Source: Clostridia bacterium
GTDB lineage: Bacteria; Bacillota; Clostridia; Christensenellales; Borkfalkiaceae
NCBI GenBank assembly: GCA_900766495.1
Contig: CAAFVM010000045.1
Span: 62,001-126,000 of the forward strand
DNA length: 64,000 nt
Direction: 5' to 3'
The position numbers and the translations under genes were made by a program. A model generated the notes under the pieces. The model had not been told where the DNA came from. It did no database searches and was given only the letters and a program-made list of their open reading frames with translations. Below, piece by piece: positions 16,864 through 23,778 of this stretch. The first letter of the stretch is position 1, and the number at the start of each line of letters is the position of its first letter.

Positions 16864-17289
16864 ATGAATAATAAAATGACTTTAAAATTTACCGCGATTT
16901 CCGAAAACGAGCAGTTCGCTCGCACCGTGGTTGCAGGTTTTATTATGGGGCTTGACCCGACCATAGAAGTTTTAACCGACGTGAAGACCGCCGTTTCCGA
17001 AGCGGTTACCAACTGCATAGTGCACGGCTACCCGGACGGCGGCGGCGAAATTACCATGGAGTGCGAAATAGACGACGGAGTTTTAACCGTAAAAATTTCG
17101 GATAGCGGCGTGGGAATTGAGAATTTAGATAAAGTTTTAGAACCGTTTTATACCTCGAAGCCGTTTGACGAGCGCGCGGGCATGGGCTTTACCATAATGC
17201 GCACTTTTATGGATTCGTTCACGGTAAATTCCGAAATAAACCGCGGGACCACCGTTTTTATGAGTAAGCAGCTTGTAAAAAGCGCGTAA
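16864..17289 (+). CDS. spoIIAB: Anti-sigma F factor SpoIIAB
   Basis: A 141-residue GHKL-type serine kinase and anti-sigma factor. The N-box EAVTNCIVHGY (Glu46, Asn50) and G1 box DSGVGI (Asp80) form the ATP site, and GMGFTIMR is the G2 box. It holds sigma-F inactive or phosphorylates SpoIIAA. The ATG at 16864 matches the family N-terminus and sits 10 bases after AAGGAG; a GTG nine bases earlier is in frame. Unlike the usual tight coupling, 184 bases separate it from sigF. Confidence 0.95.
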   Translation: MNNKMTLKFTAISENEQFARTVVAGFIMGLDPTIEVLTDVKTAVSEAVTNCIVHGYPDGGGEITMECEIDDGVLTVKISDSGVGIENLDKVLEPFYTSKPFDERAGMGFTIMRTFMDSFTVNSEINRGTTVFMSKQLVKSA

Positions 17290-17297
17290 ATAGCATC

Positions 17298-17375
17298 TTT
17301 TGCCGAAACGAAAGCGCGCGCGCCGCTTCTTTTTTAAGTTGCGGCGAAGTTTTTTAAGTCGCGTTTCAGGCAAAA
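17298..17375 (+). promoter_or_regulatory. Structured RNA element between spoIIAB and sigF
   Basis: An outer stem pairs 17298-17310 (TTTTGCCGAAACG) with 17362-17375 (CGTTTC, one bulged A, GGCAAAA). Inside it CGCCGC (17321-17326) pairs with GCGGCG (17341-17346), followed after two bases by a T-run at 17350-17355. The inner hairpin plus T-run could terminate, and the outer stem could oppose that. The remaining gap up to sigF holds no gene. Confidence 0.55.
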
Positions 17376-17473
17376 AATGCTTGTAAACCGTCGCTTTTTA
17401 GCGGACTACATAGCGGTTGCTTGCGCCGGGCGCTTTTCTTTGCGTACGCGCACGGCGACCGAAAGGGGTGTTT

Positions 17474-18202
17474 ATGCTTACTTACGAACAAACTATGGAA
17501 CTATTGGAAAAATCCAAGCAGGGCGACGAGCAGGCGAAAACGATTTTGCTTACCGAAAACGAAAATCTTATCAGAAGCGTTTTGCGGCGTTTTCGCGGAC
17601 GAGGGGAAAGTTACGAGGATTTGTATCAGATTGCCTGCGTTGGTTTTATGAAAGCAATCGCTAATTTCGACCCGTCTTTCGGCGTGTGTTTTTCTACCTA
17701 TCTTGTGCCGATGCTCGCGGGGGAAATAAAGCGTTTTATGCGCGACGACGGAATTATAAAGGTTTCGCGAGTAATTAAGGCGCAACGGCTTGCCGTTAAC
17801 AAATTTATAGAAAAGTATAAAGACGAACACGACGGGAAAGAACCGACCGTCGAAGAGGTTGCCGCGTCGCTCGCGATTGATAAAACCGACGTAGTTCTCG
17901 CGTTGGATTCTGCTAAAATGCCGCTTTCGCTTTACGAAAAGTTGGACGACGACGAGGGCGCGCCCGAATTGATTGACAAAATAGCCGCCGAACCCGAGCA
18001 AGAAGAAAAAATGCTTAATAAAATTATGCTGCGTTCGGTTATAAACGAGCTTGATTTGCGCTCGCGTAAAATAATTTTGTTACGCTATTTTCGCGATAAA
18101 ACTCAAGCTGAAACCGCAAAAGAATTAGGCGTTTCGCAAGTGCAGGTTTCACGCCTCGAAAGCAAAATTTTAAATATAATAAAAGAAAAAATCGCCAACT
18201 AA
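17474..18202 (+). CDS. sigF: RNA polymerase sporulation sigma factor SigF
   Basis: A 242-residue sigma-70 family factor of the SigF/SigG/SigB group. Region 2 contains YEDLYQIACVGFMKAIANFDP and FSTYLVPMLAGEIKRFMRDDG; region 3 and the region 4 helix-turn-helix (AETAKELGVSQVQVSRLESK) follow. Position after spoIIAA and spoIIAB identifies it as the forespore sigma-F. The ATG at 17474 follows AAAGGGG; a longer in-frame upstream reading is not family-like. Its activity is set by the two upstream gene products, and its mRNA may also be influenced by the hairpin at 17298-17375. Confidence 0.95.
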   Translation: MLTYEQTMELLEKSKQGDEQAKTILLTENENLIRSVLRRFRGRGESYEDLYQIACVGFMKAIANFDPSFGVCFSTYLVPMLAGEIKRFMRDDGIIKVSRVIKAQRLAVNKFIEKYKDEHDGKEPTVEEVAASLAIDKTDVVLALDSAKMPLSLYEKLDDDEGAPELIDKIAAEPEQEEKMLNKIMLRSVINELDLRSRKIILLRYFRDKTQAETAKELGVSQVQVSRLESKILNIIKEKIAN

Positions 18203-18233
18203 AACATAAATTTCTGCGAAATAGTTAAAAAAT

Positions 18234-18271
18234 AAGGCTTCGCCCGAAACCGGGTAAAGCCTTGTTTGTTT
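18234..18271 (+). terminator. Terminator after sigF
   Basis: AAGGCTT (18234-18240) pairs with AAGCCTT (18257-18263), with an inner CCCG/CGGG stem and AAAC loop, followed by TTGTTT. Confidence 0.75.
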
Positions 18272-18286
18272 CTTAAGTTTATTTTT

Positions 18287-18317
18287 CGTCGGGTTTTAAA
18301 TTTGCCCGGCGTTTTTT
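18287..18317 (+). terminator. Second terminator hairpin downstream of sigF
   Basis: CGTCGGG (18287-18293) pairs with CCCGGCG (18305-18311), one G-T, followed by TTTTTT (18312-18317). It protects the convergent collagen-like gene from read-through. Confidence 0.72.
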
Positions 18318-18342
18318 CGTTTGCGTAATTTTTTCTTTAGCG

Positions 18343-19134
18343 TTATTCGGTAAGTTGAGTTATAAGCGCGTTGAGGTTGACGACGGTTTCGGCCGCGGTA
18401 GCTACGTTGCGCAGTTCGAGCGTGCTTTCGCCCGTAACGGTTATAACATGACTGCTCGACAGATTTACCTGTTGGTTTTCGGCTGCTAACGTCGCGGTCG
18501 CAACGGTAGGCGAAAGCTCTGTGCCGTCAAGATAGTAAGCAAGGCTCTTTGTTCCCGCCGTTCCGTTAAGCGTGGCGTGGTAGGTTATAAGATAGGTTCC
18601 CGCTTGCAGTGTGAGCGACGTTGCGGGCGTGCCGAGCGCTACTCCGCTCGTGTTGTTGTAAATTTGAGTTAATGTTACGGGCGAAGCCGCGTCGACCGTT
18701 GAGTTACCGCCGAATTCGGCAATTAAACTGCTGCCGAGCGCGCCTGTAGCTCCGGTGGGTCCCGTTGCTCCCGTTGCGCCTGTAGCTCCGGTGGGTCCCG
18801 TCGGACCTATTGCGCCTGTAGCCCCGGTGGGGCCGGTCGGTCCGGTCGGTCCCGTTGCTCCTGTAGCGCCTGTGGCTCCGGTCGGTCCTGTTGCTCCTGT
18901 AGCGCCTGTAGCTCCGGTGGGTCCCGTCGGACCTATTGCGCCTTGAGGTCCGGTCGCTCCTTGCGGACCGGGTAACCCCATATTGCCTCTTATTCCTTGC
19001 GGTCCTTGAGGACCTTGCGGCCCCTGCGGTCCGCGCGGACCAACGTTGTTGCCTCCATTGCATCCGAAAAATCCGCCGCCTCCGCCGCACCTGTTGCAAG
19101 CGAAAAGTCTTTCACAAATATCGTCGAAAAACAT
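18343..19134 (-). CDS. Collagen-like repeat protein, BclA-type (spore surface candidate)
   Basis: A 263-residue protein in three parts. Residues 1-31 are rich in Cys and Gly (Cys7, 13, 16, 25). Residues 32-136 are 35 uninterrupted Gly-X-Y triplets, first GPQ type, then almost only GAT and GPT. Residues 137-263 are a Thr/Ala-rich beta domain (LTLQAGTYLITYHATLNG) like the C-terminal trimerising heads of BclA and related exosporium proteins. There is no signal peptide, as in exosporium collagens. The Thr-rich triplets are potential glycosylation sites. GGGAG lies upstream of the ATG. Location beside sigF and next to a divergent glycosyltransferase supports a spore-surface role; this is inference. 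Confidence 0.85.
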   Translation of the reverse strand: MFFDDICERLFACNRCGGGGGFFGCNGGNNVGPRGPQGPQGPQGPQGIRGNMGLPGPQGATGPQGAIGPTGPTGATGATGATGPTGATGATGATGPTGPTGPTGATGAIGPTGPTGATGATGATGPTGATGALGSSLIAEFGGNSTVDAASPVTLTQIYNNTSGVALGTPATSLTLQAGTYLITYHATLNGTAGTKSLAYYLDGTELSPTVATATLAAENQQVNLSSSHVITVTGESTLELRNVATAAETVVNLNALITQLTE

Positions 19135-19285
19135 TTATGCTCCCATAAAACTTATTTGCCTCGTTATTTAATTCGCTTTATTTTTTTTGTTAGGGCGAGA
19201 GCGAGGCTGTTATATTATATTCGTGCGGCTTGAACGGGCGTGCCTGCTCGCGGCGTATAATAACATTGCGCAGGTAAAAAATTAA

Positions 19286-20317
19286 ATGAAATTATCGGTT
19301 TGCTTTATAATGAAAAACGAAGAAAAGAACGCCGCTCGTATTTTAAAAAAGGTGCTAAAATTTGCCGACGAAATAATCGTAGTAGATACGGGCAGTAACG
19401 ACAAAACAAAAGAAATCTCAGGTAAATTCACTAATTTTATTTACGATTATGTGTGGCATAATAATTTTGCCGCAGCGAGAAACTATGCTTTTTCAAAAGC
19501 TACGGGCGATTATTTAGCGTGGTTTGACGCCGACGACGATATTCCCGACCGAACGATTGACGAAATAAACAAAATTAAAAACGCGCCGCTTGCCGACGTT
19601 TATTATTTAAAATACGAATATGCGGCAAGCGGAACAAAACCGCTGTTAACTTTTTATAGGGAGCGAATTATAAAAAACTGTTCTGCCGCAAAATTTAAAG
19701 GCAAAGTACACGAAGCAATAGAGCCTTTCGGTAAAGTGGAATATGTAAACGCGTGCGTTAAGCATTTAAAAACCGAAAACAGGGGAAAACGCAATTTAAA
19801 CGTTTATTTAGCGGCTTTAAAAAGCGGCGAAAAATTAACTTTGCGCGACGTATATTATATGGGCAAAGAGTATTATTACAATAAAATGCTTAAAAGTGCG
19901 CAAAAATTGCTTAAAAAATTTGTTTTTAACGCAAAAAACGGCGAGCTTAACGTTAAAGACGCATTGCTTACCTTATATAAATGCAACGAAAAACATAACG
20001 CGAAATATTTGTTCGAAGCGCTTGAAAAGTTCGGCGCCGACGCCGAAACACTATGTAACGCGGGTGATTATTTTCGTAAAAAAGGGGATTTAAAAAGCGC
20101 CGTCGTATTTTACGAAAGCGCTTTGAACTGCGATAAACCCGTTTTTACGAACGAGTTCGTTTACGAAATTTATTACGATTATTATCCGCTTACCTGGCTG
20201 ACGAGCGTTTATTACGAATTAAAACAAATTGAAAAAGCAAAATTTTGCGCCAAAGAATGCGCTAAACTTTTCCCCGAAGACGAACTTGCAATAACCAATT
20301 TAAAGTTCTTTTTATAA
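19286..20317 (+). CDS. Family 2 glycosyltransferase with C-terminal TPR-like repeats
   Basis: A 343-residue cytoplasmic protein. Residues 1-100 carry the GT-A fold start (MKLSVCFIMKNEEKN, VVDTGSNDKTKE) and the metal-binding DADDD at 81-85; the C-terminal half is helical with TPR-like segments (LCNAGDYFRKKGDLKSAVVFYESAL). This layout is that of SunS-like and other peptide or protein glycosyltransferases. It is divergent from the collagen-like gene by 151 bases, so it is a good candidate for glycosylating that protein's threonines. The ribosome binding site is weak (GCAGGT). A sugar donor cannot be predicted. Confidence 0.85.
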   Translation: MKLSVCFIMKNEEKNAARILKKVLKFADEIIVVDTGSNDKTKEISGKFTNFIYDYVWHNNFAAARNYAFSKATGDYLAWFDADDDIPDRTIDEINKIKNAPLADVYYLKYEYAASGTKPLLTFYRERIIKNCSAAKFKGKVHEAIEPFGKVEYVNACVKHLKTENRGKRNLNVYLAALKSGEKLTLRDVYYMGKEYYYNKMLKSAQKLLKKFVFNAKNGELNVKDALLTLYKCNEKHNAKYLFEALEKFGADAETLCNAGDYFRKKGDLKSAVVFYESALNCDKPVFTNEFVYEIYYDYYPLTWLTSVYYELKQIEKAKFCAKECAKLFPEDELAITNLKFFL

Positions 20318-20341
20318 AAAACAACAACTCGTAATAAAATT

Positions 20342-20370
20342 AAAAACGGCTTATTGTAAGCCGTTTTTTT
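20342..20370. terminator. Bidirectional terminator between convergent glycosyltransferases
   Basis: AAAAACGGCTTA (20342-20353) pairs perfectly with TAAGCCGTTTTT (20357-20368) around a TTG loop, with A and T tracts on both sides so it can act on both strands. Confidence 0.9.
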
Positions 20371-20404
20371 AATGCTTTTATGTTAGGCATAATTATATTT
20401 TTGC

Positions 20405-21340
20405 TTATTTCGGGTCGCTTAAATTGCTGGTTAAAACAATATACGACGGGCGACGTTTTGTTTCGCAAAGCGCAGTGTGAACGTAAATTCCTATAACGCC
20501 TATACAGGTTACGGTTATGCCGCAGAACAATCCGCCGAACGCAACCAACGTCCAAAGCGGAGAATAAAAAACTCTGCACAAACGCAAAACCAAAAACGTT
20601 ATAAGCGCTATAAGCGACAGCCCCGCAAGCCAGGCTCCTATTTTTAAAACCGCGCGGATAGGGGTGTCGGAAAAATTGACAATGCCCGCAACCGAATAGT
20701 CGAACAATTTTTTAAAGTTCCATTTTGTTTTGCCGGCGGCGCGGGGCGCGTTGTCGAACGAAAGCCAGTAGGTTTTAAAACCTACCCAGCCGAAAATGCC
20801 TTTTGTAAATCTGTTGGTTTCGCTCATAGAAATAACCGCGTTCACCATGGGGCGTTTCATCAATCTGAAATCGCGCGCGTTTGAGCGAACGCCCGAGCTG
20901 CCCGCTTTATTTATAATTTTGTAAAACGCTTTCGAACAAGCCGAGCGAACGGGCGGTTCGCCTTTCCTGTCAGCTCGGCGGGTGGCAACGCTGTCGTATT
21001 CGCCTGATTCAAGAATTTTTATCATATCGGGCAGGAGGGAGGGCGGGTCTTGCATATCGGCGTCCATAATGGCAACGAAATCGCCGCATGAATTTTTAAG
21101 TCCTGCGAGCATAGCCGCCTCTTTACCGAAATTGCGCGAAAACGAAATATATTTAACTTTTTCGTCGCTTTCGGCAAACGATTTAATAATATTAAGCGTT
21201 TCGTCGGACGAACCGTCGTCAACGAAAATAATTTCGGCTTCGTAATTTTGTAAGTCGTTTAAAGTTTTGTTAAGCTCGCCGTAAAAAATCGGCAACACCT
21301 CGGCTTCGTTAAAGCAAGGCACAATCAAAGAAAGTTTCAT
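20405..21340 (-). CDS. Membrane glycosyltransferase family 2 (GtrB/DPM1-like)
   Basis: A 311-residue protein that probably transfers a sugar from a nucleotide donor to polyprenyl phosphate. N-terminal LIVPCFNEAE, FVDDGSSDET and the DADMQDPP motif at 93-100 define the DPM1/GtrB branch; two membrane segments follow at roughly 228-250 and 262-284, anchoring it in the cytoplasmic membrane. The ATG at 21340 is chosen because family similarity starts there; the frame is open for 46 codons further upstream but without similarity. The predicted transcription start coincides with this ATG (see the promoter), so the mRNA appears leaderless. Confidence 0.9.
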   Translation of the reverse strand: MKLSLIVPCFNEAEVLPIFYGELNKTLNDLQNYEAEIIFVDDGSSDETLNIIKSFAESDEKVKYISFSRNFGKEAAMLAGLKNSCGDFVAIMDADMQDPPSLLPDMIKILESGEYDSVATRRADRKGEPPVRSACSKAFYKIINKAGSSGVRSNARDFRLMKRPMVNAVISMSETNRFTKGIFGWVGFKTYWLSFDNAPRAAGKTKWNFKKLFDYSVAGIVNFSDTPIRAVLKIGAWLAGLSLIALITFLVLRLCRVFYSPLWTLVAFGGLFCGITVTCIGVIGIYVHTALCETKRRPSYIVLTSNLSDPK

Positions 21341-21346
21341 AAAAAA

Positions 21347-21375
21347 AGTATAACACGAAAAAGTCCGTTTTGCAA
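21347..21375 (-). promoter_or_regulatory. Promoter giving an apparently leaderless transcript
   Basis: On the reverse strand TTGCAA (21375-21370) and TATACT (21352-21347) are 17 bases apart. Only six T residues separate the -10 box from the ATG at 21340, so initiation should fall on or next to the start codon. No Shine-Dalgarno sequence exists. Confidence 0.65.
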
Positions 21376-21389
21376 GGTTTTTATTAAAA

Positions 21390-21432
21390 TTAATAAAAAA
21401 TAAGCCGTTTTCTACAGCGAAAAGGCTTATTT
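21390..21432 (-). terminator. Terminator after the cation exchanger gene
   Basis: Reverse strand AAATAAGCC pairs with GGCTTATTT (21424-21432 with 21398-21406), followed by TTTATTAATTTT. It separates the exchanger operon from the glycosyltransferase gene. Confidence 0.78.
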
Positions 21433-21489
21433 GGTAACGATATTTTAATTTTGCCGCAAAACTATATGCAAGCGGCAACCGCTAAAAAA

Positions 21490-22641
21490 TTACAGAACGA
21501 ATTGCAGTGTGCAGAACGCCGCGTAAATTACAAGCAGAACAACGCCTTGCCAGCGGTAAAGTTTGTTTTTGATAAGCGCGGGCAGGGTAAGTATAAGCAT
21601 AACCGCGTTCATAACGGGAATATCGATTAAAAGCGAAGAATTTATACCGGCAATTACGTTTGCGACAGGCACGTCGAACGGGCGAAGAGTTATAGCAATT
21701 CCGCTTACGAGGACGAGGTTGAACAGGTTCGCCCCTATAACGTTTCCGAGCGACAGCGCGCCGTGCCCTTTAATAAGCGAGGTTATTGCGGTTATAAGTT
21801 CGGGGAGCGAAGTGCCTAACGCTACGAACGTGAGCGCAACCACGGCTTCGGGAACGCCCAGCCATATTGCTATTTTACTGCCGTTGTCTACCAAAAGACG
21901 AGCGCCTACGGCAATGGCGGCGGCTCCGATTATTAAAAATATAATCTGCTTGGCAAGCTCTTTTGCGGAAGCTTTTTTCGCGGCGGCTTTTTCCTGCTCG
22001 CTTTTTTCTTCTGCGGCAGTTTTTTGGGCAGGGGCTGCGTTTGCTGCGTCGGAGGCAATGGCGCCCGCGTTATTTTCGGCAACAGTGTCGGCGTTAACTT
22101 CGGCATTTTTGCTTGCCGCAAAGTTTTCAGTCGTTTTCATTTCGGCACCGTCGGGCGCGGTAAGAACTTTGGGTTCTACGGGGTTTTTAATTGCCTGTCG
22201 CACGGTAACGACCATATAAATTACGAAAAGGCAAAGCAGAACTATACCCGTCCAACGTGAAAACGTATTTGCAAAATATGCAATGCATGTGTAAAACGCT
22301 GAAGCTATAAAAAAGAAAATTACAGGTAAAATCAATGTTTTTCTATCAACTTCGGCGGGCTTTACCGCGATAGTGAACGCGGCTATAAGCGCGGTGTTGC
22401 AAATAACCGAACCTATTGCGTTGCCGTAAGCCGTCTGGCTTTGTCCCTCGACCGCCGCGGTAGCCGAAACCATAACTTCGGGCAGGGTAGTTCCGATTGA
22501 AACCACCGTTGCTCCTATTAAAATTTCGGGCAAGTGAAAGCGGTGGGCTATTCCGGTAGCGCCGTCAACAAACAAATCGCCGCCTTTAATAAGCAGAACC
22601 AAGCCTAAACAAAATAAAAGTATGGCGAGAAATATCTCCAT
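21490..22641 (-). CDS. CaCA family sodium/calcium-type antiporter (YrbG-like)
   Basis: A 383-residue membrane protein with two homologous alpha-repeat halves. The first contains GATVVSIGTTLPEVMVS and the second ALGTSLPELITAITS and GNVIGANLFNL, the cation-coordinating signatures of K-dependent and independent Na/Ca exchangers. A hydrophilic cytosolic loop of about 70 residues, rich in Ala, Lys and Glu, joins the halves. AAGGAGA precedes the ATG. It lies 73 bases after mntP in the same direction with only a weak 5-6 bp hairpin between, so it is probably expressed from the manganese riboswitch transcript. Ca2+ or Mn2+ export are the likely activities; the ion cannot be decided from sequence. Confidence 0.88.
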   Translation of the reverse strand: MEIFLAILLFCLGLVLLIKGGDLFVDGATGIAHRFHLPEILIGATVVSIGTTLPEVMVSATAAVEGQSQTAYGNAIGSVICNTALIAAFTIAVKPAEVDRKTLILPVIFFFIASAFYTCIAYFANTFSRWTGIVLLCLFVIYMVVTVRQAIKNPVEPKVLTAPDGAEMKTTENFAASKNAEVNADTVAENNAGAIASDAANAAPAQKTAAEEKSEQEKAAAKKASAKELAKQIIFLIIGAAAIAVGARLLVDNGSKIAIWLGVPEAVVALTFVALGTSLPELITAITSLIKGHGALSLGNVIGANLFNLVLVSGIAITLRPFDVPVANVIAGINSSLLIDIPVMNAVMLILTLPALIKNKLYRWQGVVLLVIYAAFCTLQFVL

Positions 22642-22714
22642 AATTTTTCTCCTTTTCTCATTTTTCGTATTATTTAATAAAATTTAAAATTGCGAGCCGC
22701 AACGCCGTTTTTCG

Positions 22715-23314
22715 TTACAACCCGAGTATTCCTTTAATAAAAATTTCTATGCCTATCAGAATTAAAATCACACCGCCCGCGATTTGCGCTTTATCGGCAA
22801 AACGCATACCGAATTTTTTACCGATATGCACGCCCGAAATGCAGATTGCAAACGTTACGGTAGCTATTACCAGCGAAGCCACCAGAGCCGAGACAAAATC
22901 GTATTTCTCAATTGTAAAGCCAACCGAAAGCGCGTCGATAGAGGTAGCCACGCCTTGTAAAAACAGCGTTCCGAACGAGAGCTTTTTTACCTTTTTTTCT
23001 TCGGTTTCATCACCCAAAGTTTTGTTTTTTAAGGCTTCCGCAATCATTTTCCCGCCTATAAAAGCGAGCAGAATAAGCGCCGCATATGGCACGAATTTCG
23101 ATAAAACCGAAAACGCCGAAACCAACTCGTGTACCAAAAACCAGCCGAGCATAGGCATAAGCGCCTGAAAAAACGCAAACGTTCCGGCAACGGCAAGGCG
23201 TTTGCCTCTTCCCATATACGGTTCGTTAAGTCCGTTTGCAAGCGACACCGAAAAGGCGTCCATAGAAAGCCCTACGCCGAGCAGGGCGTTGTTCAAAAAG
23301 AAAATCGCGTCCAT
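22715..23314 (-). CDS. mntP: Manganese efflux pump MntP
   Basis: A 199-residue, six-helix exporter of the MntP (DUF204) family. The two symmetrical motifs with metal-binding Asp are MDAFSVSLANG (Asp19) and SIDALSVGFT; a short charged cytosolic loop (NKTLGDETEEKK) separates the repeats. The start codon follows directly after the T-tract of a terminator hairpin, and a yybP-ykoY manganese riboswitch precedes that, which strongly supports Mn2+ as substrate and substrate-induced expression. Confidence 0.95.
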   Translation of the reverse strand: MDAIFFLNNALLGVGLSMDAFSVSLANGLNEPYMGRGKRLAVAGTFAFFQALMPMLGWFLVHELVSAFSVLSKFVPYAALILLAFIGGKMIAEALKNKTLGDETEEKKVKKLSFGTLFLQGVATSIDALSVGFTIEKYDFVSALVASLVIATVTFAICISGVHIGKKFGMRFADKAQIAGGVILILIGIEIFIKGILGL

Positions 23315-23350
23315 AAAAAATAAAAGGTTGCGGCTTATTTGCCGTAACCC
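23315..23350 (-). terminator. Expression-platform terminator of the mntP riboswitch
   Basis: Reverse strand GGTTACGGC (23349-23341) pairs with GCCGCAACC (23334-23326) around AAATAA, followed by TTTTATTTTTT that runs into the mntP ATG. The position between aptamer and start codon fits transcriptional control: the hairpin should be avoided when Mn2+ binds. Confidence 0.85.
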
Positions 23351-23400
23351 GTGGTCGCTTAAAAATCTTACACGTAGCGGGCAAAAATCAGCCTTGGTCT

Positions 23401-23522
23401 ACGTGAGTCTTGCTTATTAAAACAAGCCAGACCGCCGTTTTATACGTTTACGTTTAAAAACGGGGTCGGTATGTTGACTTGTTACGGAACGCATTATTAA
23501 TTCCGTCGCTACTCCCTCACAG
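23401..23522 (-). ncRNA. yybP-ykoY manganese riboswitch aptamer
   Basis: The reverse strand carries the conserved blocks of the family in order: GTGAGGGAGTAGCGACGG in the first loop region, GTCAACATACCGACC in the middle and AAGCAAGACTCAC closing the structure, with GTGAG (23520-23516) pairing to CTCAC (23407-23403). The second conserved loop sequences that bind Mn2+ lie in these blocks. It sits between a promoter at 23549-23578 and the terminator before mntP. Such riboswitches turn on Mn2+ exporters. Confidence 0.9.
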
Positions 23523-23548
23523 AAAGGGTATTTGTTTGTAACTATTTC

Positions 23549-23578
23549 ATTATATAAAACAGAGCGCGCCGTTGTCAA
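23549..23578 (-). promoter_or_regulatory. Promoter of the riboswitch-mntP transcript
   Basis: Reverse strand TTGACA (23578-23573) and TATAAT (23554-23549) with an 18-base spacer, so transcription starts about 20 bases before the aptamer. Confidence 0.8.
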
Positions 23579-23708
23579 GCGAAAAACGCGTAAAACAAAA
23601 ACAATTTTTCTAAAAAGCACGGCAAACACAACGCTTTTGTAGAAAAAATAAAAATATTCCGCAAAAACATATAACGGCGCGGGCATAATAACGGTGCGAG
23701 CCGACAGT

Positions 23709-23751
23709 AAATAAAACCGCCGCAAAAAAGAACAAACTTTAAGCGACGGCG
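23709..23751 (-). terminator. Terminator after tkt
   Basis: On the reverse strand CGCCGTCGC (23751-23743) pairs with GCGGCGGT (23723-23716), eight base pairs with two U-G, followed by TTTATTT. With the promoter and riboswitch this accounts for the 23315-23778 gap. Confidence 0.65.
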
Positions 23752-23778
23752 TTTTTTATATAGTTTATAATTTACAAA

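Noticed and set aside
18755..18946. Plus-strand reading frame with GPVAPV repeats
   Set aside because: It is the complement of the collagen repeat; the minus-strand frame has uninterrupted Gly-X-Y triplets, ribosome binding site and globular ends.
23417..23725. 102-codon minus-strand frame before mntP
   Set aside because: It overlaps the riboswitch aptamer and promoter, and has no ribosome binding site or recognisable domain.
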